DNA of 64,000 nucleotides from Durusdinium trenchii. Lineage: Eukaryota; Sar; Dinophyceae; Suessiales; Symbiodiniaceae. Both the position numbers and the translations under genes were made by a program. The stretch covers positions 281,699-345,698 of the forward strand of contig CAXAMN010023350.1 of the NCBI GenBank assembly GCA_963970005.1, written 5' to 3'. The notes below the pieces were generated by a model that ran no database searches, was not told the origin of the DNA, and was given only the letters and a program-made list of their open reading frames with translations. Shown piece by piece: positions 58,601-64,000 of the stretch (positions within the stretch are counted from its first letter, which is position 1; every line of letters starts with the position of its first letter).

Positions 58601-60887
58601 AAAAGAATGGTTTGTCACGCTTCCTCCTGAAGGTGTGACGACTATCGGGTGCAACGGTATGGACTACCTTGGCAAACCCATCATATTCAATCTCTGGACT
58701 TATCGAAGCAGTACCACTGCTTACGCTACAGCTCCGTTTGCTGGTCCTCGTACAGCCGAGCCAGGAAGAGATTGGAGACAGTATGTGAGAAGGCTCACGT
58801 ATTATGTCGGGGTGACTTTGGGTGGAAATTATAGATCGAGTTCATCAATGGGGCTTCAACCTCTCACCGATTCTCATTTGAGGACAAAAGTGAACGAGAG
58901 CGATGGTTTTTGGACAAAGCTCTATGTTGAGATGGTTGAAGAGTTCGATCTGACAAGTTGTTTTCAGTATCCCTCAGCAAGGGCCATGGTACTTATCCTG
59001 AAGTTGAACGATGTGCCAGAGGAGGCCGCATATCACATCAAGTTCCTTTCATCCAAAGTTGGGTGCCACACCGAGGAGAAGGACAAGGTGATGATTGACG
59101 GGGATACAGGAGTCATGGATGTTGATCATTTGAGTGGCCAGATTAGAGGAGTCGGTACCGGACACACCATTCTTGTGACAGACCTTGACTATGCGACTAG
59201 AGCAAGTTCGTCAAAGAAAATCACGACGATGCAGTACGGTATCCGAACTGAGATGGCATTCGAAAATTGCTGTGTATTCCAAGTTCAGGGAGAAAGGCAT
59301 CAAGACATCCTGGATACTCTTGATAGAGTAGTCGTTTTCTTGGAAGAACATGGACAAGATCAGGGGGACGGTACAACCGTCCACATCTGGCTGTGTCTTC
59401 ATTGTATGTTTCCGAACGGCAGCACACTGAGGTTGACCGAGGCGACATTCAAAGAGTTCTCAAGGAAGTTGGCTGAGAAGGTCCATTCGATCGGACAGCT
59501 CCTGACTACTCCAGTATTAGTGAACATCCAGCCAGATTCAAAGTTCTTCGGGCCAGCAAGATATGATCACAGTCACATTGTCACCGACATTGTAGACCAA
59601 GTGAGACGAAGTGGTGCCTTGGCCACCAAATCGTCACGTGCCTGGAAGGCTATGTACTCAGTTGCAGGTGCTCCCAGTGCGAACTATATCACAGGCGGCG
59701 ACAAGAACAAGATTTGGGCTGTGATGGAGAAACAACTCACGAGAGAAAGGGTCATCCTATTGTGTTCAATGAATAAAGTTCATGTCAGTGCTTTGAACAA
59801 CATGGCAGAGGACGAGATCCAGGTCCCAATTTCTCAGGACAACTTCGACAGGTACTTGAACGTTGCTATGTCGGCAAGTGATGGGCAACCGAAGAAGACC
59901 AGCACGAAGCATACTGTTGGTGGGAGCTTCAGTCAAGGTACCGAATGGAGGGACATCAGATTCGTTCTGAAAGATCCGGAGCCTGAGGAGGACAGGATGG
60001 AATATTGGATGACGGGAAATCGGAGAGTTGAGAATTACAAAGCCACTGCAGATGCCGCACCATATCTTTGTGAAGATTGCAACAAACATGATGCATCCGA
60101 GGATTGGAACACACACAAAGACAATAGAAGCCATTGTGTGAATTGCAACTTCAACTTTTGGTGTGTTCAGAGCGGCACTCCCACGATTCAACAAGAAAGA
60201 GAAAGCATTTGGGAAACTGCAGTGAGAGTTAGAGTCCTTTGGGAGAAGAATGCTGAATGGAACCGTTTGTATCCAGCGCAGAATCTCCGTGAATTCATGG
60301 TCGAGGGTGCGATGATGCTATCCAGGAAGAATCCGCCTTGGATTCAAGGAGCATTGAAAGCTATTTCGCATCATGGTGGAATCAGAGCCCCGTCGGAACT
60401 TGTGGAACAGTACTGTACCCAAGGGAAGGGATCCACTCTTTTCATCCACCGAGACTATGATCCAGACAGTGAAGACTATGGTTTCCGAGCGTATATGGAC
60501 TATGGGAATGTGGCGTACCACGACTACATCCAATATTTCTTCACGCACAAGGAGTACCAGGATGTCTTCTCGTTGAATGAACATAGGACTGTTACAAATT
60601 CTGAGCTTGCGGGCGATATCATGGAGTTTTGGACTGGTGTTCTCGAACTGGCCGGCATCTTCAAAGACACGCTGTTCGAGGATTGGGCTCAGATCAATGA
60701 ATGCAGAAGAGGTATAGAAATGTCTTTTCTTCACTTCTATGCAGCGAGCCGAAAATCAATCAATGACAACACCAAGAGGAATAAACCTTCAGGGCTCCAT
60801 GTTACAGCTGAAGAACAAGCCTGTATCGATGCCGTCATGTCCAGGTATGCTACCAGAAGTTCAGGAGAATGGTACGACTGGCCATAG
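46683..60887 (+). CDS. Giant copia polyprotein gag-PR-IN-RT-RH plus cargo (4734 aa)
   Basis: ATG to TAG without interruption. Residues about 95-547: long coiled coil. About 579-799: gag-like helical domain. About 890-950: two CCCH-type fingers, the first lacking its first Cys, the second complete (VCWMWIRGTCDKGKDCKFYH). Protease DTGC at 1146. Integrase zinc motif H1377, H1381, C1388, C1391 and core D1420, D1481, E1512. RT with D2162 and YVDD at 2252-2255. RNase H D2472, E2519, D2552. Methyltransferase-like cargo about 3050-3250 with PC at 3120-3121 and Glu 3173. Then about 1480 residues with no firm assignment, including a helical region (3440-3900), a Pro-rich linker (3930-3980), an alpha/beta region weakly SGNH-like (about 4150-4330) and a C-x2-C...C-x2-C ribbon near 4463. 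The intact frame suggests recent activity. Confidence 0.85.
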   Translation: MSSSGGNGSEPYSFAAPGGPNTISSPDSTMGTDSSANADVITMPTGSQISERSVPPARNLTDLAPVGPRRSMRATTRSTSPITSTARSPRRSIEKRRDDDRGTKEQRREIQLGEELRSARNAYNFLHEEYECIQAGYSRLHHEAEVEFRQMSDYNRKMQEHLQEMTQEDEGATIRIEELEHKLRLAESTAEHIYMRYQELAQETHQEHSELESVKATKDRMSQELQAAIGHIQEQNESSLAINRRSKAIQDENTAFVGIADQIQARMIALQDENVNMHEVIQHQREEQWNSEVRERRLQHSVHSSQDQSNQEAMVIDHLRGQLAMARGAELNARAEIEEMEVGMRMEIFVCQTEVSAKEMAEMKASHHEYEANVAKEVIAKGEIFNNEVLEGSIRERQQLKDANLALSEANAQLKRENMMRAPMFGDDGAEIQQKIRELENALLESQKETKNVIMENAKLKAEARMAPIVSRYSKRPSSRDRGLPTHASEEDEIRNAKEEAKHYKDGYNKMTESRDEMYDVYAETHNEYAEEREKSIELSEANKSLRDKISEAEASSSSHLAPATSTIMKVSRKEESKINVPSWPRINDLGLWRANLIQSIIIAANDSDQEPWIDWIKEAMDDPDPDKFVDSGDQRFHSIDAKLGLALTKVVMDAKDDGSGVAMKLRTRINAKGRTSSLIKGREVLALILMNFKTTSNVEVLYTSTHLYQLEYQGDKNLSLFFHTWDEILAGMKPVDVPSDETLRDLLWRKIRNSNLMAYDISAYNSMNDDDAKKTYKHLRDMIRRHIERQTEDRMILEKEKAVKNVANIFQNLKPGGPAPKLKAAPADPKKKPKGQQEQVVSEDAAAVKPKPNPKKHPEDKNKKGKGKGKGDGKDRSRSPSTDKKKIPRKYFVKGNCTMGKDCPFSHKKPRSPSRGSSVGKNDKPVCWMWIRGTCDKGKDCKFYHDPKASPKKGISAPADSGDDRPKPKAKPKPKPKAKPGAPAIDGELFMDESEDEGIAASAKAREGGAKVSFDEETCEIMLNEAIYSVRNKWKVVERKPLRPDIKRYDEKELTCYTRKEQIRFEEKVAEARGILMVPYTEIKRVRIPVGPKGDLAVTMSFDEDDGLVFHHKVIPHVCEGKKDHADTKTLSIPAKGSRTKFIMDTGCGYDLISKGRAKKLGLEVRESDQSMSFYTANGVTSTKGVADIHFDEFDSTYSPFVLDESPSVLSVGKKCMEEGYTFIWPACGNPYMVSPNYKKIMLEVEGNIPYIVKGSDFCNPTDDVRAEMIARFTLGEGEADYQSAFINCDVDPQGVMCDDDDLPVIEPPKVKRRKRNKKFKASPGEEDEVGSDVAGDSEPEADDDDADDIEVDIVDGASRMVRRGTLKADARKIEHLLTHRYKNPYCESCIRAKMKHFKTHRGAFKRKLKAFGDLVTFDFVDTRNILDQGISTDREIFVIRDRYTGVIWAYPSKERFAKDVVNAINHFKGLKKIKIAYADKAPEFETAMKQLKIPFDHSLPNHPQNNSLAERNNQFIMMTTATCLLEAGLPPCFWSYAVECVSHLLNIEEGEDGVSPWYKLHGKEFHGEKIPFGAKVFFMPSSQGRIEQKHKFDPKGIPGIFAGYEIKPGMNWSRQYRVWSLETFAHQSLAFDANRPIRKLLTPQLTETLVFLAPIEFPLKGGYEKINNTLEGMKIRDRRDGEPEVGDPSRMVDYGDYEPSERSMDFEELAEREIRDEDDEDAIEDHEADDEERNDPGGDDDPKPDGGHSKILSKPAKAKVPPSTGREDHPPVGDPSMEHMSVGKASDGIIYLNDDGETVKLDRKGNPYKVGSDGRRFFRSSPRPRSKYTPEEWKALSISDRAIAEKKEALEKEKMKERESKGAGSSKDKRKKKKKEDKDDDPKDVSPNIFIDLKKDRTLITDDDDMGGYSPSSASTLSTELPSDDDYLVEWEEWTSVENGFGPRATWDPLNIIDINSGEILNDMAVAYAMPTESNRCTTEDFTKNLKDHHLSFPSMPCINSISKHRERYTYADTTNPMSAYRNLFNAAVSRPVSRAEMLKNPKAKASMRKEWLGLHEQGVFDFSVIREYHDVKQEALTLKQVVHFARVHGIIVEKNYQLPMSDERRKFKGRGVLLGNKVKNQNWEAAFFQDLGNSPASFESSRWADFYGCVPGHSVKLADAIQAYIQASLTGPPCCVELPSDAWPDDVDVSKYHRPVVRLLKALYGHPDAGTMWEKHCDTQVRQLGFKPIGDEWPSMYFHEGLKLLLVIYVDDLKLAGPTENMTKGWSMLRTKLRIEPETDLGLYLGCMLTRGESKLHDGTVVNTVSYNMEGLLKLSVEKYLDIVGHDTKLKKVTTPSVPEETKSHPARAPAPGKEAVTCPWCANTFDPKYSGKLHSKSESDVTPDDGNRGSLAPHAASILMKLLYAARVARFDLLRSINMLARNVNKWTSNDDARLHHLMCYVNSTLDKRMIGWVGDPIATLSVGIFADADFAGCGETLRSTSGSHMHVQGKHTRFPIAGGSKRQGCISHSTPEAEIVAADSTLRNFGIPSIGLWQTLSGKAPEILFHDDNQGMIGVARTGKNPTMRHLERTHGISIVSLHEHFQQDHFVLLYEISHKMCADIHTKAFRTPLAWRRACMLINLLDPEDLSSKELADMVSPSVDHKKIDHQIFQTKTDDIPNFPYTQTPVLPRAVFVKGMTGKEGVQDLPNGDCIYVVKVPVYYRRFPPGRYIPSDTCRSTWVLVNGSWNCVEREATPLQQALRFDHWVERACFLYHASKASSSPEAGACLSQSPFLALANVPWTPDAVLQFSIASLSTDPALLQSQEVPLNNCHPATLRVINTLLRLVHGGSGGQDGASIRAFGAVQDHFVRLDSKGKNPKTNKNYRDEWRRDGDTLTRAHNVPRTQEFVPSEDSHCPVRLSDLSDYRRTEKYYKSGKDTKVDTWRFKGNSVGKDDPWIGNTTFLIVSNGHGHSPQHETTDNSNNKQKGDVTAIATGIQAWGMNTIAHEHMFIAQTAKYVASDTPPGRKPVLHLVLQRRSGRSHKYQFELHQQDVKGPQDIFDRCIMLQELERNVPCLVLMCAEEQNWFTFLQTCLKKQFMNIVTITEDDDACSAYGINKVKACVRSSLDCVFFAGPCTGGSAWNRLNRTVSIKAEMQIEKHQELYWSLWNCFAHALDHVFAIGACALTELPRSCEYWRDDRMTTLIEGTESHVHDFDGCMYGLATHYGHRNIPIKKPWRIVSWGVQFQSLMKKCDHKHQHAPCAGRETRVTQLYTLRIAQHMIETLNKRALSLWKKQHVASRAPVLYDWSRSPHPSMSNGNPCSEVNINKRFDKIIQSVHDSKKKKFTCENNHDTHDSCASVITFHNHLEQDFEINQASHFGAGVIQQFAKKKFAEFHPITVGLSPATLPQRGNSLAFVSHSWRLTTSLHRGDCVVNMFRSTVYGATGRSMASAKKLKEHLQKLDSRRGESPTLVPRQFVEDMDPGQALQLAEKWMERGVPPVYSISACYCAVEAKGGTIQERLVRSLRVLLSKYDPETDDGKEVTRAFFAGIKRVIGIVKSQERQVRPEHKPLGPPPPPNPEHFPYEAFASNDVWDRLELFSDNLLALFMPEPFNQEAPVKGMLADLNEKVAKRGMKGINSTAMSKDSLLDITRDGYFYDSMNDLHHRIPIEGRSSNYMAMTGEHWERSCRYISLAGASLGFALRFHNKNHPEDLTSLTDLIQIIAKGQSGGTLERCAAINNFQCIQALYQCIHRHVIEHSAISLRSETNAQMLAAFQHLKEWFPEVKPDVWTAGYNVLGAELGVHRDLLARDTSISILNQYIAELHLSEANLDEEPDLETLGKPKEKIYLTFENPSIGPPNLKDFSAVEPQWLCQFRIHHAKNKGLSQDEITKQMREEARRARDQSGAPKNRDDYTQTFGGKGSSVPPGGPYTSSSSGPRPPWERNNEQWDPWSSDVPHGAYDVPRPPPKAPPKCKPMPKPKQPAQPKEWFVTLPPEGVTTIGCNGMDYLGKPIIFNLWTYRSSTTAYATAPFAGPRTAEPGRDWRQYVRRLTYYVGVTLGGNYRSSSSMGLQPLTDSHLRTKVNESDGFWTKLYVEMVEEFDLTSCFQYPSARAMVLILKLNDVPEEAAYHIKFLSSKVGCHTEEKDKVMIDGDTGVMDVDHLSGQIRGVGTGHTILVTDLDYATRASSSKKITTMQYGIRTEMAFENCCVFQVQGERHQDILDTLDRVVVFLEEHGQDQGDGTTVHIWLCLHCMFPNGSTLRLTEATFKEFSRKLAEKVHSIGQLLTTPVLVNIQPDSKFFGPARYDHSHIVTDIVDQVRRSGALATKSSRAWKAMYSVAGAPSANYITGGDKNKIWAVMEKQLTRERVILLCSMNKVHVSALNNMAEDEIQVPISQDNFDRYLNVAMSASDGQPKKTSTKHTVGGSFSQGTEWRDIRFVLKDPEPEEDRMEYWMTGNRRVENYKATADAAPYLCEDCNKHDASEDWNTHKDNRSHCVNCNFNFWCVQSGTPTIQQERESIWETAVRVRVLWEKNAEWNRLYPAQNLREFMVEGAMMLSRKNPPWIQGALKAISHHGGIRAPSELVEQYCTQGKGSTLFIHRDYDPDSEDYGFRAYMDYGNVAYHDYIQYFFTHKEYQDVFSLNEHRTVTNSELAGDIMEFWTGVLELAGIFKDTLFEDWAQINECRRGIEMSFLHFYAASRKSINDNTKRNKPSGLHVTAEEQACIDAVMSRYATRSSGEWYDWP
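56031..56360 (+). CDS. Methyltransferase-like cargo domain core (within the giant ORF)
   Basis: Subdomain of the polyprotein. FFAGPCTGGSAWNRLN, LTELPRSCEYWRDD, DFDGCMYGLATHYGHRNIPI and KKPWRIVSW align one-to-one with SLPCTGGTPWIHVN, IEWPKNCVYWKLE, LDGCMVGVVDVHGIPI and RKPWKTN in element 1. The upstream strands (VPCLVLMCAEEQN, MNIVTITEDDDAC) match the first and second strands there. Conservation between two otherwise very different elements implies selection on this domain. Confidence 0.65.
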
Positions 60888-61468
60888 CCCCAGAGCCCAA
60901 AAGAACGTCTACGGAAGAGCCTGATGTAGAGATGAAGGATGGCGAAGCCGACCCTGCGAGTACCACTCCAGGAGTCGAGGAGCCTGAACCACCTACGCCT
61001 GAGCTTGATCCGCAAGACTACAAGGATGGGGAAGGTCGTTCAGTATCCCCGACGAAAACATGGTCGCACTACCCGACATCGAATCCAGATACTGAAGAAC
61101 GGAAAAGAGCTGCCAAGCGCAGTGGGCAAGGTACAGCAACCGCTTCCAACTGGAAAACCGCCTATGACAACCTCAGAAGGGTCAGAGCACGCGCAGTGAG
61201 CCAAAAGGTGTGCTATTGTTGTGGTTCAAACCAACATCACCTGGCTATTTGTCCCAACACTGAGAAGAAGGACGAGTTGATGAACTCATTCTCTCACATG
61301 GAGGACACTATGCGCAAGTGCTTCACCGAGGACGACAAGGCAATCATCCGACGTGATGTTGAAAGCCGAAAGAGGAAAGCAAAGTCATCCAAAGACGTCG
61401 AAGACGAGGACTACATGGATGTGGATGATGAAGATATTGAACTTCCCGAAGAAGAGCCGGAACTATGA
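60869..61468 (+). CDS. Second coding region of element 2, part a: CCHC zinc knuckle protein
   Basis: The ATG at 60869 overlaps the end of the giant ORF by 19 bp in the -1 frame. The frame stays open upstream to a TGA at 60809, so ribosomes could also enter by a -1 shift within about 75 bases. The first half is acidic and Pro-rich (PGVEEPEPPTPELDPQDYKD). Residues 115-128 form a zinc knuckle CYCCGSNQHHLAIC with C-x2-C-x4-H-x4-C spacing. A helical acidic tail follows, ending at TGA 61466-61468. The same frame then continues open (part b). Presence of the knuckle here rather than in gag is unusual. Confidence 0.65.
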   Translation: MVRLAIAPEPKRTSTEEPDVEMKDGEADPASTTPGVEEPEPPTPELDPQDYKDGEGRSVSPTKTWSHYPTSNPDTEERKRAAKRSGQGTATASNWKTAYDNLRRVRARAVSQKVCYCCGSNQHHLAICPNTEKKDELMNSFSHMEDTMRKCFTEDDKAIIRRDVESRKRKAKSSKDVEDEDYMDVDDEDIELPEEEPEL

Positions 61469-64000
61469 GGTAAGGTACCACCTCACTCTCCGAGAGCCAA
61501 AGGTAGACCACACTCGTCAGACTCTGCAAAAGAGGAATACGCGAAAGCGGTCGAGGCAACCAAGAAGGCCTTTGGGAACGCCAGTTTCGTCACCAGATTC
61601 AAAGAGCCCGTCGACCTCTTTGACATTGCCGATGACAAAGAAGGAGGAGAGTATAGGGTCGCAAATCACAGGGTTGATAGATCAGGTCCTAATGGAAAGT
61701 GGGAACTTGATGCACTTATTCAGGAGGCTGCAGCACTCGGAATAAAGATGCCCAAAGTGAAGGACCTTGCTCCTGACCCACAACAAGTTCAAAAGGTTGG
61801 ATATCGGCAGATTGAGGTGACTTGCGATAGAGGAAGCATCGAGATAATTCCACAGTATGGAGTTACATTCTATGTGGAGTACTGGAATGGACCGAAGAGA
61901 GATGCAACTTTCACGGATCCACCAAAGATGAACCCAGCAACTCGCATCGACAAGTTCAGCGAGGAGAGTCAGCGGGTCAACGAGGTTAGCCATAGACTCA
62001 ATAGACTACTCAGGCATGGAGTGGGAAAGCATAATGGGATTCAATCGCACCGCGGTCGAAAACCTCATGTGTCCCCGAAGTGCAATGAGGGTGGATGGGT
62101 GAACATCGATGAGATCCTGGAATATGACCATGTCTTCAACGATGGTGTCGATATCAGTACTATCTCAGATGATCAACGTGAGCAAAATGTCAAGACAGAG
62201 CGATACCAGGATTTATGTAAGGCGATGTGGCGTGCAAAGAAGTTGCAGAACAGAGTACGCTATCAGATTGCCGCCATTCGTATCTCAAGGGAGGATGTCT
62301 CACTCGAAGAGGAAAGGCAATACTGGGCAAACCTCATGTATTACAGCACAGATGCACCGTCATTTCTGAAGCATGAACGTTGGATCGTTCCTTGTGCAAT
62401 TCGAGCTGTTGCCTCTCACAATTCTGGAAGAGAGACTGTTCTTGAAGAGGATGTGTCAATATATCCTGTGTGGACTTCACATCTCATTCCAGAGAATGTG
62501 GCAATGCAGCTTGGAGGAAGCTTTCACATGACATCGCTTTCCAATATTGAGTCAATCATGAAACTAGGAATTGTCCCTGGTGGAACGGAGGGATATAGAG
62601 GTAGTGTTTTCTTCAACCACTTTGCGCCGTGGGATGATCGATCACCAAAGATTCTGAGATCAAGATGGCCAAGAGTGGGAATGCCCGTTTGCCTTTATGT
62701 TCCAATCATGACTTTGAGGAAGCTTGGGGGAAGAATTTCGGAGAATTCCTACACTGTTGTTTTTAGAGAAGTTCCATGGAGATGTGTACGAGGTGCTTGG
62801 TATTGGGACGACTACGTTCAGGCATGGAGGAGACTCCTGCTGGGAAGCACTGGAGAGCAAGTTGTTCTAGCGGCACGTCATGGACTTTGGGTTGCTCAGA
62901 AGCATACCATCCTCGAGAGAGCCGACGAAGTCACGAAGTCAGCCTCGGCGACAGATGACAACGTCCAAAAGCTCGTGTCCCTTATCGATGAAGTACAATT
63001 CGATGACAATGGAGAGCTGATCGAGGATTCCATCAGTGAGGAAACTTGGGACGAAATCATCTCCAGAACATGTGAAGGGTATCGCAACGTGGATGGCAAT
63101 ATTTTGTGTCCATCATGTATGCATTTGACTTCTTCATCTTTGTCCGTGTGTCTATCTTGTCAAGGCAGGCTACTCTCGTGTGGTATTCGCAACACTGTCA
63201 TTTCCGATTCACCCGTTGATCTTGTGAGCGACGATGAAGAGGAAAAGAAGGAAGAGAAGGAGCCTGAAGATGATGATCAAGATATCTTGGACCAGGCCAC
63301 TATGGACGAGATCAGAAAGGCTTGGGAAGAAGACATCGCTCAAACTGAAGCAGCTGACGACGACGAGGACATGGACAATCTAGATCCTTCCAAACCGTCT
63401 GATGGTGCAGAAAACTTCAAAAGTGACAATGTCGAGACCCCATCTTTCAATGAGGACGAGATCGACTACGATCGTGATTCTGATCTAGAAGATGAAGACG
63501 AACGGAACGTGATCATCGAGATCCAGAGGAGCACACAACAATATGAGGGGAAAAAATGTCAAGATGGTGAACCCGAGGATGAAGACGTCACCGACGACTT
63601 ACATCCGGAGGCGAATCGACCGACAGATCGTGATGAACCGGGATACTATGCACAGCATGGAGCGACCGAGTTCAATCCCGAAGAAGGAAGAGACAACGAA
63701 GATCTCCCCATCTATTGTCGAGTACCGGAACCTCGAATCTATGCGCATCAAGAGAGAGCCTACTGTCAGGACGTCTCCGTGAATGCATCGGGTTTGATGG
63801 ATAGGTATGTGGTCAAATGTGTGCTGAACATGATCTCCCTGATGTACAAGAGCTACTATTGCACCAGCCTTACCGACTTCAAAGCAAATTGGAAAAGGAA
63901 GCGACTGGATGTGATAAGCAAGTTCGGTACAGAGGATTTCACTGAAATCGATGACGATGGGAGACCATTGGATCCAACAGATGACATGATGAGAATCTTT
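61469..64000 (+). CDS. Second coding region, part b: Tpt1/KptA-like domain and zinc ribbon
   Basis: 844 codons open in the same frame as part a, directly after its TGA, and running off the window. Codons about 170-440 resemble RNA 2'-phosphotransferase Tpt1/KptA: SHRLNRLLRHGVGK (family LSR-x-LRH, with the Arg-His pair), GGWVNIDEILEYDHVF, KLQNRVRYQIAAIRIS (K-x-RF-like), SFHMTSLSNIESIMKLGIVP (H-[GM]-T-x-x-x-x-x-x-I-x-x-x-G), RVGMPVCLYVPIMTLRKLGG. Candidates for the Arg-His-Arg-Arg catalytic set are all present. The domain is embedded in extra insertions. A zinc ribbon NILCPSCMHLTSSSLSVCLS plus C follows near 63096-63160, then a long acidic tract and a further folded region to the edge. The protein is partial. 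Confidence 0.65.

Larger units (their letters stand above)
46441..64000 (+). mobile_element. Ty1/copia-like giant retroelement, element 2 (3' end outside window)
   Basis: Starts with an LTR-like region that ends CA at 46601, followed by the same 14-bp primer-binding block as element 1. A single 4734-codon frame encodes gag, protease, integrase, RT, RNase H and a long C-terminal extension. A second coding region continues past the window edge. Integrase lies before RT, so it is copia-type. At over 17.5 kb without a 3' LTR in view it is several times longer than a typical copia element. All catalytic motifs examined are intact. Confidence 0.85.

Noticed and set aside
46715..60734. Many minus-strand open frames of 60-140 codons opposite the giant ORF
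   Set aside because: They lie wholly inside a long, motif-supported plus-strand frame and have compositions expected from its complement.
60812..60887. A classic -1 slippery heptamer at the end of the giant ORF
   Set aside because: No X-XXY-YYZ heptamer was found in the overlap, so recoding is listed only as a possibility.

Overview
The window looks like nuclear DNA of a dinoflagellate, most likely a Symbiodiniaceae-type or related genome. Three things support this. There are multi-exon fragments of a voltage-gated channel with an EF-hand tail of a kind familiar from dinoflagellates, and several intron ends are not clean GT-AG. The retroelements are of types common in dinoflagellate genomes (Ty1/copia-like with CCCH-finger gag, and DIRS-like with a tyrosine recombinase). 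Both copia-like 5' ends carry an 11-nt match to the 3' end of the dinoflagellate spliced leader. No database search was possible; family names come from motifs read in the sequence. A 10-N assembly gap lies at 13056-13065.

Layout. 1-2980: no convincing gene, simple repeats. 2998-5437 and 13299-13434: exons of a putative queuosine-salvage (Qng1/DUF2419-type) gene, separated by a roughly 7.5 kb DIRS-like retroelement (about 5450-12958) with gag-like, reverse transcriptase, C5-methyltransferase-like, RNase H and tyrosine recombinase segments, broken by frameshifts and one in-frame stop. 14231-15005: exons of an unrecognised gene. 16080-22170: exons of a voltage-gated cation channel (S1 to S6, then EF-hands) interrupted by long introns holding a compound triplet repeat and a 21-bp minisatellite. 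22788-30325: short putative exons of several unrecognised genes on both strands, with a palindromic MITE-like cluster at 28615-29240.

31600-45031 is a complete but decayed Ty1/copia-like element (element 1) with 108-bp LTRs and a near-perfect 5-bp target duplication. Its gag, protease, integrase, RT and RNase H are frameshifted and the RT catalytic core is deleted. From about 46441 past the window end lies a second copia-like element (element 2) with an uninterrupted 4734-codon polyprotein followed by a second long reading region that runs off the end.

The most notable system is the shared cargo of the two copia elements. Downstream of RNase H both carry, in the same order, a methyltransferase-like domain with a PCTGG motif, a Tpt1/KptA-like RNA 2'-phosphotransferase (ADP-ribosyl transfer) domain, and a four-cysteine zinc ribbon. 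Element 1 also has an SGNH-hydrolase-like segment between them. Both elements share a primer-binding block that looks complementary to a tRNA anticodon arm, and both have a spliced-leader-like block in the LTR. This suggests a lineage of copia elements that acquired RNA/nucleotide-modifying enzymes and is tied to spliced-leader biology.
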